Source of the DNA: Acidovorax sp. NB1
GTDB lineage: Bacteria > Pseudomonadota > Gammaproteobacteria > Burkholderiales > Burkholderiaceae_C
DNA: 64,000 bases
Assembly (NCBI RefSeq): GCF_005405905.1
Contig: NZ_BJHU01000005.1
Span: 1-64,000 of the forward strand
Direction of reading: 5' to 3'
The notes below the pieces were generated by a model. The model did not search any database. It was not told the DNA's origin and was given only the letters and a program-made list of their open reading frames with translations. Positions 30,394-39,938 of this stretch are shown here, one piece after another. Position numbers and translations under genes: made by a program. The number at the start of each line of letters is the position of its first letter. The stretch's first letter is position 1.

Positions 30394-31062
30394 ATGCAGC
30401 TCTACAACTATTTCCGCTCCTCCGCCTCGTTCCGTGTGCGCATCGCGCTGCAGATCAAGGGCCTGTCCTATGACTACCTGCCCGTGCACCTCGTCAAGGG
30501 TGAACACAAGGCCCCTGAATACGCCAGCCGCATCGGTGATGCGTTGGTGCCCACGCTGGTCACAGATGGAGGTACGGCGCTCACGCAGTCGATGGCCATC
30601 ATCGAATACCTGGACGAAACCTACCCTACGCCTGCCTTGCTGCCCGCCACACCACTGGCCCGTGCCCGGGTGCGCGCCCTGGCGCAAATGGTGGCGTGCG
30701 AGATCCATCCGCTGAACAACCTGCGCGTGCTCAAGCACCTGACGCGTGAACTGAAGGTGGACGAGGACGCCAAGAATGCCTGGTACCGCCACTGGGTGCG
30801 CAGCGGCCTCGAAGCCTTTGAGCGACAGCTTGCGCTGCTGGCACAGGAGCGCGCCGCCCAGGGGCTGGCGCCGTCGGTGCTGTGCTGGGGCGACACGCCC
30901 ACCTTGGCCGATTGCTGCCTGGTGCCGCAGATCTTCAACGGCCAGCGCTTCAATGTGAACCTGGACGGTTTGCCGCTCACCATGGGCGCGTTTGAGGCCT
31001 GCATGACACTGCCCGCGTTCCAGCTGGCGCAGCCTTCGGCCTGCCCTGACTTCGAAGCCTGA
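30394..31062 (+). CDS. maiA: Maleylacetoacetate (maleylpyruvate) isomerase, zeta-class GST
   Basis: The 222-residue protein has the GSH-site motif SSASFRVRIALQIKGL (residues 9-24), close to the SSCSWRVRIAL pattern of zeta GSTs, and an ALTQSMAIIEYLDE thioredoxin-fold ending. It performs glutathione-dependent cis-trans isomerisation feeding the FAH-family hydrolase. Its TGA overlaps the ATG of pgeF (ATGA). Confidence 0.88.
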   Translation: MQLYNYFRSSASFRVRIALQIKGLSYDYLPVHLVKGEHKAPEYASRIGDALVPTLVTDGGTALTQSMAIIEYLDETYPTPALLPATPLARARVRALAQMVACEIHPLNNLRVLKHLTRELKVDEDAKNAWYRHWVRSGLEAFERQLALLAQERAAQGLAPSVLCWGDTPTLADCCLVPQIFNGQRFNVNLDGLPLTMGAFEACMTLPAFQLAQPSACPDFEA

Positions 31063-31940
31063 TGCATTCCCCCCATGCGTCGGGTGGTGTGAGCGCCGAT
31101 TGGCTGGTGCCCGACTGGCCCGCGCCGCCGGGCGTCCAGGCGCTGTGCACAACGCGCGCCGGTGGCGCCAGCCAGCCCCCGTATGACAGCCTGAACCTGG
31201 GCACCCATGTGGGCGACGACCTCGCCGCCGTGGGGGCCAACCGGCAGGCCCTGCAGGCGGTCTTGCAGGCCCGCACCCCCTTGGCGCGGCCCGTGTTTTT
31301 GAACCAGGTGCACGGCCAGGGCGTGGTGCAGCTGGATGCGCACACCCCCGATGGCACCGAGGCCGACGCCTGCGTGGCCACCGCCCCAGGCGCCGTCTGC
31401 ACCATCATGGTGGCCGACTGCCTGCCTGTGTTGTTGGCCCACCGCAGCGGCCAGGCGGTGGCCGCTGCCCACGCAGGCTGGCGTGGGCTGGCGGGTGAGG
31501 GCGGGCACGGCGTGCTGGAGTCTACATTTGCACATTTTTGTGCCCTTGCGCGCGCCCCTATTGCCTCGTTTGCTATTAAAAATGGAGCAAAAGACGTGGA
31601 AAACAGGGCGGCTGCGGACACACTGGCCTGGCTGGGCCCCTGCATCGGCCCCCAGGCGTTTGAAGTGGGATCCGAGGTGCGCGCGGCGTTCTGTGACACC
31701 GACGCCGCCGCGCAGGCTTTTTTTGTGCCCCGCGAAGACGCCCCGGGCAAATACCAGTGCGACCTGGCAGGCCTGGCCCGCAGGCGGCTGCGGGCCCTGG
31801 GGATCACCCAGATCTACGGCAACAACAGCACGGTCCCGTGGTGCACCGTAACCAACGCCTCACGGTTCTTTTCGCACCGCCGCGACGCTGCCGTGCTCGG
31901 CGCTAGCGGCCGGTTTGCTGCCTGCATCTGGCGTGGCTGA
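31062..31940 (+). CDS. pgeF: PgeF, multicopper-polyphenol-oxidase-like peptidoglycan editing factor
   Basis: The 292-residue YfiH/DUF152 protein has the conserved metal-site motifs NQVHGQGVV, VADCLPVLLAH and AHAGWRGL, then GPCIGPQAFEVG. Family members (PgeF) are described as removing mis-incorporated peptides from peptidoglycan precursors, and some as purine nucleoside phosphorylases. Between AGWRGL and GPCIGP there is an unusual AT-rich stretch encoding about 25 extra residues (SFAIKNGAKDVENR), which corresponds to a copy of the dispersed repeat read in frame. The 3' end overlaps an antisense gene by 81 bp. Confidence 0.87.
   Translation: MHSPHASGGVSADWLVPDWPAPPGVQALCTTRAGGASQPPYDSLNLGTHVGDDLAAVGANRQALQAVLQARTPLARPVFLNQVHGQGVVQLDAHTPDGTEADACVATAPGAVCTIMVADCLPVLLAHRSGQAVAAAHAGWRGLAGEGGHGVLESTFAHFCALARAPIASFAIKNGAKDVENRAAADTLAWLGPCIGPQAFEVGSEVRAAFCDTDAAAQAFFVPREDAPGKYQCDLAGLARRRLRALGITQIYGNNSTVPWCTVTNASRFFSHRRDAAVLGASGRFAACIWRG
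31535..31612. repeat. Dispersed AT-rich repeat inside pgeF
   Basis: TTTGCTATTAAAAATGGAGC within otherwise GC-rich coding sequence. It resembles the intergenic copies and keeps the reading frame open. Confidence 0.45.
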
Positions 31941-32201
31941 TTCGGCCGCCGTGGCGGTTGTGGCGCCTGCGTTCGCCGCTGCTTGCTCTGCATCGTAGGC
32001 AGCTTGCTCGGCGGCTTCGCGCGCCTTGATGGAGCGCTTGCGCGACGGCGTACCCAGGATGTAGACCAGGATGCCCATGGGCAGCACGCCATACAGCACA
32101 AAGGTGATCACGGCGCCGAGCAGCGTGCCCGTGGAGCTGGTGGCTTCGGCCACGGCCATCATGAGGGTGACGTAGGTCCAGGCGATGACGATGAGGTACA
32201 T
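31860..32201 (-). CDS. Small membrane protein with Ala-rich tail, function unknown
   Basis: The 113-residue protein starts MYLIVIAWTYVTLMMAVAEA. Two hydrophobic segments (about 2-20 and 26-48) are followed by a short basic patch (GTPSRKRSIKAREAAEQAAY) and an Ala/Thr-rich low-complexity tail. I recall similar small proteins in related genomes but know no function. Its 3' end lies antisense inside the last 81 bp of pgeF. Confidence 0.6.
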   Translation of the reverse strand: MYLIVIAWTYVTLMMAVAEATSSTGTLLGAVITFVLYGVLPMGILVYILGTPSRKRSIKAREAAEQAAYDAEQAAANAGATTATAAESATPDAGSKPAASAEHGSVAAVRKEP

Positions 32202-32326
32202 TGAATTGTGTTCACTGCAAGTGCCGGATCCGTTGCCATGCGCCCATGGGTCGGCAACAATGAACCCGAGGGGGAGATCGATGCGGTCTCCTGCCGCCGC
32301 GAGCGATCAACCATTGAGGAAAGAGC

Positions 32327-34027
32327 ATGAATTCTGAATCACCCTGGGCTGAGAGCGCCCAGCAGTTCCAACAGATTTTCGGGCAAAGCTGGTCGCAGGC
32401 GCTGCAATCGTTTCAGAAGATGGATCTGGGCGCGCAAATGCCCACGGCTCCGGCGCTGCAGCTTTCGCAGCCCAAACTGCAGGCACTGCAGCAGCAATAC
32501 CTCAAGGAAGCCCAGGAGTTGTGGGCCCAGGGCCTGCAGGGCGCACCCGAGGTCAAGGACAAGCGCTTTGTCGGCGAAGGCTGGGCCAGCAACCCGGTGG
32601 CCGCATTTTCGGCAGCGGCCTACTTGCTGAATGCACGTACGCTGATGGGCCTGGCCGAGGCGGTGGAGGCCGATGAAAAAACCAAGGCCCGTATCCGTTT
32701 CGGCGTGGAGCAGTGGATGGCCGCCATGGCGCCGAGCAACTTCCTGGCCTTCAACGCCGAAGCGCAGAAGAAAGCCATCGAGACCAAGGGCGAGAGCATT
32801 GCCAAAGGCATGCAGAACCTGCTGCACGACATCACGCAGGGCCATGTGTCGATGACCGACGAAAGCCTGTTCGAGGTGGGCCGCAATGTGGCCACCACGG
32901 AGGGCGCGGTGGTGTACGAGAACGAGCTGTTCCAGCTGCTCGAGTACAAGCCCCTCACAGCCAAAGTGTACGAGCGGCCCTTCCTGCTGGTACCGCCTTG
33001 CATCAACAAGTTCTACATCCTCGACCTGCAGCCCGAGAACTCGCTGATCCGCTATGCCGTCGAACAAGGCCACCGCACGTTTGTCGTGAGCTGGCGCAAC
33101 CCCGATGACAGTCTGGCCCACAAGACCTGGGATGACTACGTGGAAGATGGCGCCATGGCCGCCATCGATGTGGTGCAGAACATCACGGGGGCGGAGCAGA
33201 TCAATGCCCTGGGTTTCTGCGTGGGCGGGACCATCCTCAGCAACGCGCTGGCCGTGCTGGCGGCGCGCGGCGACGAGCCCGTGGCCAGTGCCACCTTTCT
33301 CACCACGCTGATCGACTTCAGTGACACCGGCATCCTCGATGTGTTCATCGACGAGGCCTTCGTCAAGTTCCGGGAGATGCAGATGGGCAATGGCGGGCTG
33401 ATGAAGGGGCAGGACCTGGCCTCGACCTTCAGCTTTCTGCGCCCCAACGACCTGGTGTGGAACTACGTGGTGGGCAACTACCTCAAGGGCGAAACGCCGC
33501 CGCCGTTTGACCTGCTGTACTGGAACAGCGACAGCACCAACCTGCCGGGGCCGTTCTATGCCTGGTACCTGCGCAACTTCTATCTCGAAAACAACCTCAT
33601 CAAACCGGGCAAGCTGACCGTGTGCGGCGAGAAGCTGGACCTCAACGGGCTGGCGCTGCCTGTCTACATCTATGGCTCGCGCGAAGACCATATCGTGCCC
33701 GCCACGGCAGCCTACGCATCCACCCAGGTGCTGCCGGGCAAGAAGCGGTTTGTGATGGGTGCCTCGGGCCACATCGCGGGCGTGATCAACCCACCCGCCA
33801 AGGGCAAGCGCAGTCACTGGATACGTGCTGATGGCAAGTTCCCCGCCACCCTCGACCAGTGGCTGGATGGTGCCACCGAACACCCCGGCAGCTGGTGGAC
33901 CGACTGGTCGGGCTGGCTCAAGGGCCATGCGGGCAAGCAGGTTGCTGCGCCCAAAGGCTATGGCAAGGGCACCAAGTTCAAGGCCATCGAGCCCGCGCCG
34001 GGCAGCTACGTTAAGCAGAAATCCTGA
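32327..34027 (+). CDS. phaC: PhaC, class I polyhydroxyalkanoate synthase
   Basis: This 566-residue alpha/beta-hydrolase polymerises (R)-3-hydroxyacyl-CoA on PHA granules. The catalytic Cys is in the lipase-box variant GFCVGGTIL (about C298), with Asp in YGSREDHIVP (about 453) and His in GASGHIAGVINPP (about 482). The length matches class I. A GAGGAAAGAGC ribosome binding site precedes ATG 32327. It is followed 79 bp later by phaA, then by a separately spaced phaB. Confidence 0.95.
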   Translation: MNSESPWAESAQQFQQIFGQSWSQALQSFQKMDLGAQMPTAPALQLSQPKLQALQQQYLKEAQELWAQGLQGAPEVKDKRFVGEGWASNPVAAFSAAAYLLNARTLMGLAEAVEADEKTKARIRFGVEQWMAAMAPSNFLAFNAEAQKKAIETKGESIAKGMQNLLHDITQGHVSMTDESLFEVGRNVATTEGAVVYENELFQLLEYKPLTAKVYERPFLLVPPCINKFYILDLQPENSLIRYAVEQGHRTFVVSWRNPDDSLAHKTWDDYVEDGAMAAIDVVQNITGAEQINALGFCVGGTILSNALAVLAARGDEPVASATFLTTLIDFSDTGILDVFIDEAFVKFREMQMGNGGLMKGQDLASTFSFLRPNDLVWNYVVGNYLKGETPPPFDLLYWNSDSTNLPGPFYAWYLRNFYLENNLIKPGKLTVCGEKLDLNGLALPVYIYGSREDHIVPATAAYASTQVLPGKKRFVMGASGHIAGVINPPAKGKRSHWIRADGKFPATLDQWLDGATEHPGSWWTDWSGWLKGHAGKQVAAPKGYGKGTKFKAIEPAPGSYVKQKS

Positions 34028-34106
34028 TACGCAAAAGTCCTGACCCGCCCCGACTTTCTGCACCGCGAAAATGACCCAGCAACAACCCCAACCACAAGGA
34101 CATTCC

Positions 34107-35285
34107 ATGGAAGACATCGTCATCGTTTCAGCCGCCCGCACTGCTGTGGGCAAGTTTGGTGGCGCGCTGGCCAAGACGCCCGCGAGTGAACTGGGCGCCA
34201 TCGTGATCCGCGAAGCCATTGCGCGCGCAGGCCTGTCGTCCGACCAGATCGGTGAAGTCATCATGGGCCAGGTTCTGACCGCTGGCGTGGGCCAGAACCC
34301 CGCGCGCCAGGCATCGATGAAGGCCGGTGTAGCCAAGGAAACCCCGGCGCTGACCATCAACGCCGTCTGCGGCTCGGGCCTGAAGGCCGTGATGCTGGCC
34401 GCTCAGGCCGTGGCCTGGGGTGATAGCGAGATCGTTGTGGCCGGTGGCCAGGAGAACATGAGCCTGGCGCCCCACGTGCTCAACGGCTCGCGTGACGGCC
34501 AGCGCATGGGCGACTGGAAGATGGTCGATTCCATGATCGTCGATGGCCTGTGGGACGTGTACAACCAGTACCACATGGGCATCACGGCCGAGAACGTGGC
34601 CAAAGCCTATGGCATTACCCGCGACATGCAGGATGCCCTGGCCTTGGGCAGCCAGCAAAAGGCGGCCGCAGCGCAGGACGCAGGCAAGTTCGCAGATGAA
34701 ATCGTGGGTGTGAGCCTGGCACAGAAGAAGGGCGACCCGATCCTCTTCAACGCCGACGAGTACCTCAACCGCAAGACCAACGCCGAAGCGCTCGCAGGCC
34801 TGCGTCCTGCTTTCGACAAGGCAGGCAGCGTGACGGCGGGCAACGCCTCGGGCTTGAACGACGGCGCCGCCGCCGTGGTGGTGATGAGCGCCAAGAAGGC
34901 GGCAGCCCTGGGCCTCAAGCCCCTGGCCCGCATCGCGGCCTTCGGCACCAGCGGCCTGGACCCCGCCACCATGGGCATGGGCCCCGTGCCTGCGTCGCGC
35001 AAGGCCCTGCAGCGCGCAGGCTGGAACGCAGCCGATGTGGACCTGTTCGAGCTGAACGAAGCTTTTGCCGCACAGGCCTGCGCCGTGAACAAGGAACTGG
35101 CCATTGACCCCGCCAAGGTCAACGTCAATGGCGGCGCCATTGCCATTGGCCACCCCATCGGTGCGTCTGGTTGCCGCATCCTGGTGACGCTGCTGCACGA
35201 GATGCAGCGCCGCGACGCCAAGAAGGGCCTGGCCGCGCTGTGTATCGGTGGCGGCATGGGCGTGTCCCTGGCGCTGGAGCGTTGA
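34107..35285 (+). CDS. phaA: PhaA, acetyl-CoA acetyltransferase (beta-ketothiolase)
   Basis: The 392-residue thiolase starts at ATG 34107 ([19 protein letters not shown]), which has AAGGA upstream. The earlier ATG at 34071 has none. Active-site Cys is in [15 protein letters not shown] (about C88), His in [15 protein letters not shown] (about 349), and the second Cys in [14 protein letters not shown]. It condenses two acetyl-CoA for PHB synthesis. Confidence 0.94.
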   Translation: MEDIVIVSAARTAVGKFGGALAKTPASELGAIVIREAIARAGLSSDQIGEVIMGQVLTAGVGQNPARQASMKAGVAKETPALTINAVCGSGLKAVMLAAQAVAWGDSEIVVAGGQENMSLAPHVLNGSRDGQRMGDWKMVDSMIVDGLWDVYNQYHMGITAENVAKAYGITRDMQDALALGSQQKAAAAQDAGKFADEIVGVSLAQKKGDPILFNADEYLNRKTNAEALAGLRPAFDKAGSVTAGNASGLNDGAAAVVVMSAKKAAALGLKPLARIAAFGTSGLDPATMGMGPVPASRKALQRAGWNAADVDLFELNEAFAAQACAVNKELAIDPAKVNVNGGAIAIGHPIGASGCRILVTLLHEMQRRDAKKGLAALCIGGGMGVSLALER

Positions 35286-35367
35286 TGGACTGAAACGACC
35301 CGCCAGGCAGCGCCTGCGGGGATCTCGCCACTTGGCGCAGATGCTCTGGGCGCGGTTTCTGGGTGAC

Positions 35368-35396
35368 AAGCCGCGTTGGTGCAACGCGGCTTTTTT
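35368..35396 (+). terminator. Rho-independent terminator after phaA
   Basis: The stem AAGCCGCGTT/AACGCGGCTT with loop GGTGC is followed by a T run, 83 bp after the phaA stop. It separates phaCA from phaB transcription. The remainder of the 327-bp phaA-phaB gap is AT-richer and presumably holds the phaB promoter. No other gene is seen there. Confidence 0.85.
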
Positions 35397-35612
35397 GTTT
35401 CTGATCGTTGCGTGCCCCCTTGAGGTGCATCAGGCCCTGAAGGCCTTGCTCTGCACCAGAAACGTGACTCTGAGGAGGGCCTGCCTTGTGTCAGATGTGT
35501 GACGCATGCCGATATGCCAAAAAGGAAAGGGCTTCAGTGTTTTCCTTCACGGCAGGGCCTGATTTCTTCGGTAGAGTGGGTGCTGGGCAAATCACTAACA
35601 AGGAGAAATCAC

Positions 35613-36350
35613 ATGAGCCAGAAAGTCGCGTATGTCACCGGTGGCATGGGTGGTATCGGAACCGCCATCTGCCAACGACTGCACAAGGAGGGCTTCAAGG
35701 TCATCGCCGGCTGTGGCCCTACCCGTGATCACGCCAAGTGGCTGGCAGAGCAAAAAGCCCTAGGCTACACCTTCTATGCGTCGGTGGGCAATGTGGGCGA
35801 TTGGGACTCTACGGTCGAGGCCTTTGGCAAGACCAAGGCCGAGCACGGCACCATCGACGTGCTGGTGAACAACGCCGGTATTACCCGTGACCGCATGTTC
35901 CTCAAGATGTCGCGCGAAGACTGGGATGCGGTGATCGAAACCAACCTCAACAGCATGTTCAACGTCACCAAACAAGTGGTGGCCGACATGGTGGAAAAGG
36001 GCTGGGGCCGCATCATCAACATCAGCTCGGTGAACGGCGAAAAGGGCCAGGCCGGCCAGACCAACTATTCGGCTGCCAAGGCCGGCATGCACGGCTTCTC
36101 GATGGCCCTGGCCCAAGAACTGGCCACCAAGGGCGTGACGGTCAACACCGTGAGCCCGGGCTACATCGGCACCGACATGGTCAAGGCAATCCGCCCTGAT
36201 GTGCTGGAAAAGATTGTTGCTACTGTGCCCGTCAAGCGCCTGGGTGAACCCAGCGAAATCGCTTCGATCATCGCCTGGCTGGCTTCGGAAGAAGGCGGCT
36301 ATGCCACGGGTGCCGACTTCTCCGTCAACGGTGGCCTGCACATGGGCTGA
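35613..36350 (+). CDS. phaB: PhaB, acetoacetyl-CoA reductase
   Basis: The 245-residue short-chain dehydrogenase starts at ATG 35613 (MSQKVAYVTGGMGGIG) behind AAGGAGAAATCAC. It has the cofactor loop TGGMGGIG, NNAG, catalytic Ser in INISSVNGEKGQ and the YSAAKAG Tyr-Lys pair. It reduces acetoacetyl-CoA to (R)-3-hydroxybutyryl-CoA for PhaC. Confidence 0.95.
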   Translation: MSQKVAYVTGGMGGIGTAICQRLHKEGFKVIAGCGPTRDHAKWLAEQKALGYTFYASVGNVGDWDSTVEAFGKTKAEHGTIDVLVNNAGITRDRMFLKMSREDWDAVIETNLNSMFNVTKQVVADMVEKGWGRIINISSVNGEKGQAGQTNYSAAKAGMHGFSMALAQELATKGVTVNTVSPGYIGTDMVKAIRPDVLEKIVATVPVKRLGEPSEIASIIAWLASEEGGYATGADFSVNGGLHMG

Positions 36351-36384
36351 TCGGTCTCAGGGTCCATGGACCCTTTGAGAAAAC

Positions 36385-36411
36385 AAAAAACCCCGCAATG
36401 CGGGGTTTTTT
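36385..36411 (+). terminator. Rho-independent terminator after phaB
   Basis: AAAAAACCCCGC, loop AAT, then GCGGGGTTTTTT. The symmetric A/T flanks would let it work in both directions. It ends the phaB transcript 35 bp after its stop. Confidence 0.9.
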
Positions 36412-36583
36412 ATTGGGAGGAGCAGAGGGGGGGAAGGGGCTGCCTGCGGACCTTTCTTCGGTGGACTCAAGCAATGGGCCGTGGAGTCAATGCGCCAGCC
36501 ATACTGTGGCATGTTTTTTGCATTGGTGCAGTGGCGGTCATTGCGTGCGCTGCGAATGAGGAAACGGGCTGCTGCGTCTTCGT

Positions 36584-36658
36584 TCAGAAGCGGGCCGGGG
36601 CGCGCTTGCGATCGCGTTCGTCTTCGGGCCAAGCGGACAAGATTGCGGTGGTGTTCAT
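36584..36658 (-). CDS. Possible 24-residue small protein
   Basis: In the 440-bp gap between the phaB terminator and the ABC-F gene, a minus-strand ATG at 36658 is preceded by CAGGAG at about 8 bases. It encodes MNTTAILSAWPEDERDRKRA followed by PARF and a stop. The composition is charged and protein-like. This is a tentative call from the ribosome binding site alone. No other convincing frame is seen in 36412-36851, which also holds an AT-rich repeat copy near 36763-36800. Confidence 0.3.
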   Translation of the reverse strand: MNTTAILSAWPEDERDRKRAPARF

Positions 36659-36851
36659 GCTGGAAAACTCCTGTGATGTACCAACAACGCGGCCCATTCA
36701 CAGTCCGTTGACAGCGTTTCGCAAAAAAATGCAACCGCAAGTGCCCGTAGGTGGAAGATGTAAATTGCTATAAAAAGAGTAGCTAAAGGGGTATGAATAG
36801 CGGGCGTAAAGCTCGGAAAACACCACCCTTTGTTTACATGAATTTACATAC

Positions 36852-38897
36852 TCATGCGGATGCGGCCGCAGAAATTTCTTCGAGGGCAGAAGAAATTTCC
36901 AACCAGCGCTCTTCGAGTTGGGCCGTTTCGTCGTTCCCGACTTTCAGGCGCCGGCCGCATTCGGCAATTTCTGCGGGGGGCAGGGATTCGGTCAGTTTTT
37001 GCTCCAGGCCGGCCCGTTCGGTGGACAGCACCGCCAGGCGCTTATCGATCTGCTCCAGCTCCTTTTTGAGGGGGCGGGTCTTTTCGGCCAGTTGCTGGCG
37101 TGTCTGGGCGTCGATCTTGCGCTGCTCGCGGCCGTCCCGTGCCGCAGGAGCCGGAGCCGGAGCTGGTGCGTGCGCGGGCGCTGCAGGCGCTGCGGGGGTT
37201 GGCGACGGGGCGGTGGCTTTGGGGGCTGCGGGGGGCGCGTCGGCCGCCTGGGCCTGTTCTGCCTGACGGGCTTCTTCGCGCAGGCGCTTGGACTCTTCAA
37301 GCAGGTAGCGTTGGTAGTCGTCCAGATCGCCGTCAAACGGCCCCACCACGCCCCGGCCGACCATCCAGAAGTCCTCGCAGACCGAGCGCAGCAGCGCACG
37401 GTCGTGGCTGACCAGCATGACGGTGCCGTCGAAGTCGTTGAGCGCCATGGCCAGGGCCTCGCGGGTGGCCAGGTCCAGGTGGTTGGTGGGCTCGTCCAGC
37501 AGCAGCAGGTTGGGGCGTTGCCAGACGATCATGGCCAGCACCAGGCGGGCCTTTTCGCCGCCGCTCATGGTGCCCACGGCCTGCTTGACCATGTCACCCG
37601 TGAAATTGAAGCTGCCCAGGTAGCTGCGCAGGTCCTGCTCGCGGCTCGGTTGCTTGGCATCCGGCCCCAGCTCCTTGGCCAGGCGGATCATGTGCTCCAG
37701 CGGGTTCTCTGCGGGACGCAGAACGTCCAGCTCCTGTTGGGCAAAGTAGCCGATATTCAGGCCCTTGCCTTCTGTGATGCTGCCGCCCAGCGCCTTCATG
37801 GTGCGCGCAATGGTCTTGACCAGCGTGGACTTGCCCTGGCCGTTGGCACCCAGGATGCCGATGCGCTGCCCCGCCAGCACCGAGCGGTTGACGCCCGTGA
37901 GGATGGTGGTGGGCACGCCCTCGTCGTCCACATAGCCAAACGACGCATCGCTGATGGCCAGCATGGGGTTGGGCAGGTTGGCAGGCTCCTTGAACTCGAA
38001 GGTGAAGTCCGCCTCGGCCAGCACCGGCCCGATTTTCTCCATGCGCTCAAGCTGCTTGACCCGGCTTTGCGCCTGCTTGGCTTTGCTGGCCTTGGCCTTG
38101 AAGCGGTCGATGAACTTCTGCAGGTGGGCCATCTTCTCCTGCTGTTTGGCAAAGCTGGCTTGCTGCAGTTCGAGCTGCTGGGCACGCAGCTCTTCAAACT
38201 TGCTGTAGTTGCCGCCGTAGCGGTTCAACTCACCCTGCTGGATTTGCAGAGTGACATTGGTGATGGCGTCCAGGAACTCGCGGTCGTGGCTGATAACGAT
38301 CATGGTGCCCGCATAGCGCTTGAGCCAGGCTTCGAGCCAGACGAGCGCGTCCAGGTCCAAGTGGTTGGTGGGCTCGTCCAGCAGCAACAAATCGCTGGGG
38401 CACATCAGCGCGCGCGCCAATTGCAGGCGCATGCGCCAGCCGCCAGAGAAGCTATTGACCGGCTGATCCAGTTCGCTCACGCGAAAGCCCAGCCCCAGGA
38501 TGAGCGCCTGGGCACGGGCCACGGCATCGTGCGCACCTGCGTCATGCAGGTCCGAATAGGCATGGGCAATGGCCATGCCGTCGTCGCTGGCCTCCGCCTC
38601 GGCCAATTGCTGCTGGACTTCCGCCAGGCGGGTGTCACCCTCCAGCACGAAGTCGGTGGCGGACTGGTCGGTTTCGGGCATGTTCTGCGCGACCTCGGCC
38701 ATGCGCCAGCTGGGAGGGATGTAGAAATCGCCCCCATCCTCGTGCAGCTTGCCGCTGAGCAGCGCGAACAGGCTCGACTTGCCCGCGCCATTGCGGCCCA
38801 CCAGGCCGACGTTTTCGCCGGGGTTGATGGTGGTGGACACGCTGTCGAGCACGACTTTGGTGCCGCGCCGCAGGGTAACGTTCTTGAGGGTGATCAT
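36852..38897 (-). CDS. ABC-F family ATPase (Uup/YheS-like)
   Basis: This 681-residue protein has two ATPase domains and no membrane segments. The start is at 38897 (MITLKNVTLRRGTKVVLDSV). Walker A sequences are GRNGAGKSSL (about 36) and GANGQGKSTL (about 345), signatures are FSGGWRMRLQLA and MSGGEKARLVLA, and Walker B LLLDEPTNHLDLD appears twice. A Pro/Ala-rich linker and a coiled-coil C-terminus follow, as in Uup/YheS. ABC-F proteins act on the ribosome to relieve stalled translation states. The exact subgroup is not certain. Confidence 0.9.
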   Translation of the reverse strand: MITLKNVTLRRGTKVVLDSVSTTINPGENVGLVGRNGAGKSSLFALLSGKLHEDGGDFYIPPSWRMAEVAQNMPETDQSATDFVLEGDTRLAEVQQQLAEAEASDDGMAIAHAYSDLHDAGAHDAVARAQALILGLGFRVSELDQPVNSFSGGWRMRLQLARALMCPSDLLLLDEPTNHLDLDALVWLEAWLKRYAGTMIVISHDREFLDAITNVTLQIQQGELNRYGGNYSKFEELRAQQLELQQASFAKQQEKMAHLQKFIDRFKAKASKAKQAQSRVKQLERMEKIGPVLAEADFTFEFKEPANLPNPMLAISDASFGYVDDEGVPTTILTGVNRSVLAGQRIGILGANGQGKSTLVKTIARTMKALGGSITEGKGLNIGYFAQQELDVLRPAENPLEHMIRLAKELGPDAKQPSREQDLRSYLGSFNFTGDMVKQAVGTMSGGEKARLVLAMIVWQRPNLLLLDEPTNHLDLATREALAMALNDFDGTVMLVSHDRALLRSVCEDFWMVGRGVVGPFDGDLDDYQRYLLEESKRLREEARQAEQAQAADAPPAAPKATAPSPTPAAPAAPAHAPAPAPAPAARDGREQRKIDAQTRQQLAEKTRPLKKELEQIDKRLAVLSTERAGLEQKLTESLPPAEIAECGRRLKVGNDETAQLEERWLEISSALEEISAAASA

Positions 38898-39008
38898 CCG
38901 GAATTCAGAAAAAAGCACACCCGCACGGGGCGGGTGGCATGAAAAATCAGGGGGGCCAGCGCGATTGCAAATGGCGTGACCGCTGCAAAGGCGGCGGCGC
39001 GCAACCCT

Positions 39009-39938
39009 CTATTGTGCCGTGAGGCGGGCTTGGGCTGCCAAGGCCTGCCGGGTGACCAGCAAAACCTGGTCTTCTCCCGCGCTGGTATCAAGCCAGAAAA
39101 CAGGCAGTTGGGGGAACGCGGCTTCGAAGTACGGGCGCTCGTTGCCGATCTCCAGGATGATCACGGCGTCCCCCGTCATGCATGCGGGCGCGGCGTCAAA
39201 CAACTGGCGCACGAAGTCCATGCCGTCCGCGCCACCGGCCAGGGCCAGTTCGGGTTCGGCGCGGTATTCGTTGGGCAGCGCGGCCATGCTGGCGGCGTTC
39301 ACATAGGGCGGGTTGCACAGGATCAGGTCCCAGGGGCCGGGCAGGGCGGCGAGGCCATCGGAGAGCTGCAGCCGGATGCGGTCCTGCAGGCCGTGTTTGT
39401 CCACGTTGATGCGGGCCACGGCCAGGGCGTCGGGCGAGATGTCGGCGCCGGTCACTTCCACCTCGGGCCAGGCCATGGCGGCCAGCACGGCCAGGCTGCC
39501 GTTGCCGGTGCACAGGTCCAGCACCTGGCGGGTGTTGTCGCTCAGGAATCCGTCCACGCTGCCATCGGCCAGCAGTTCGGCGATGAAGCTGCGCGGCACG
39601 ATGGCGCGTTCGTCCACGTAGAAGGGCACGCCCTGCAGCCAGGCCTCGCGCGTGAGGTAGGCAGCCGGCTTGCGTGTGCGGATGCGTTCATCAAAAAGTG
39701 TAGCTACCAGGGCAAGCTGGTCGGGCGGTACGGCCTGATTTTTGATGGAATCTGGTGCGTCTGAGAGGTCACTGTCCAGCGGCAGGCCCAGGCGCCACAG
39801 GACCAGCCAGGCGGCTTCGCCATGGGCGTTGGTGGTGCCGTGGCCAAAAAACACCCCGGCCGAGGCCAGCCATTGGGCGCCAGATTCGACCAGCGCGCCG
39901 ACGGTGTTGCCGGTCAGGGGATGGTTGGTGCTGCTCAT
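39009..39938 (-). CDS. prmB: PrmB, ribosomal protein L3 glutamine methyltransferase
   Basis: The 309-residue SAM-dependent methyltransferase starts at ATG 39938. It has the SAM loop [16 protein letters not shown] (about 145), the catalytic NPPY motif in [12 protein letters not shown] and the PrmB-typical [20 protein letters not shown]. It modifies a glutamine of L3. Its start overlaps the dapE stop (ATGA). The segment [20 protein letters not shown] near residue 60 is encoded by an AT-rich repeat-like stretch. Confidence 0.9.
   Translation of the reverse strand: MSSTNHPLTGNTVGALVESGAQWLASAGVFFGHGTTNAHGEAAWLVLWRLGLPLDSDLSDAPDSIKNQAVPPDQLALVATLFDERIRTRKPAAYLTREAWLQGVPFYVDERAIVPRSFIAELLADGSVDGFLSDNTRQVLDLCTGNGSLAVLAAMAWPEVEVTGADISPDALAVARINVDKHGLQDRIRLQLSDGLAALPGPWDLILCNPPYVNAASMAALPNEYRAEPELALAGGADGMDFVRQLFDAAPACMTGDAVIILEIGNERPYFEAAFPQLPVFWLDTSAGEDQVLLVTRQALAAQARLTAQ
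39695..39752. repeat. Dispersed AT-rich repeat inside prmB
   Basis: AAAAAGTGTAGCTACCAGGG, then CGGCCTGATTTTTGATGG about 20 bases later. It fits the family pattern (AAAA...TAGC...GGCC..ATTTTTGAT) within coding sequence, and the frame is preserved. Confidence 0.5.

Noticed and set aside
36366-36773. Frames on both strands in the phaB-ABC-F gap
   Set aside because: They cross the terminator, lack ribosome binding sites and show no protein-like composition, except the very short frame listed with low confidence.
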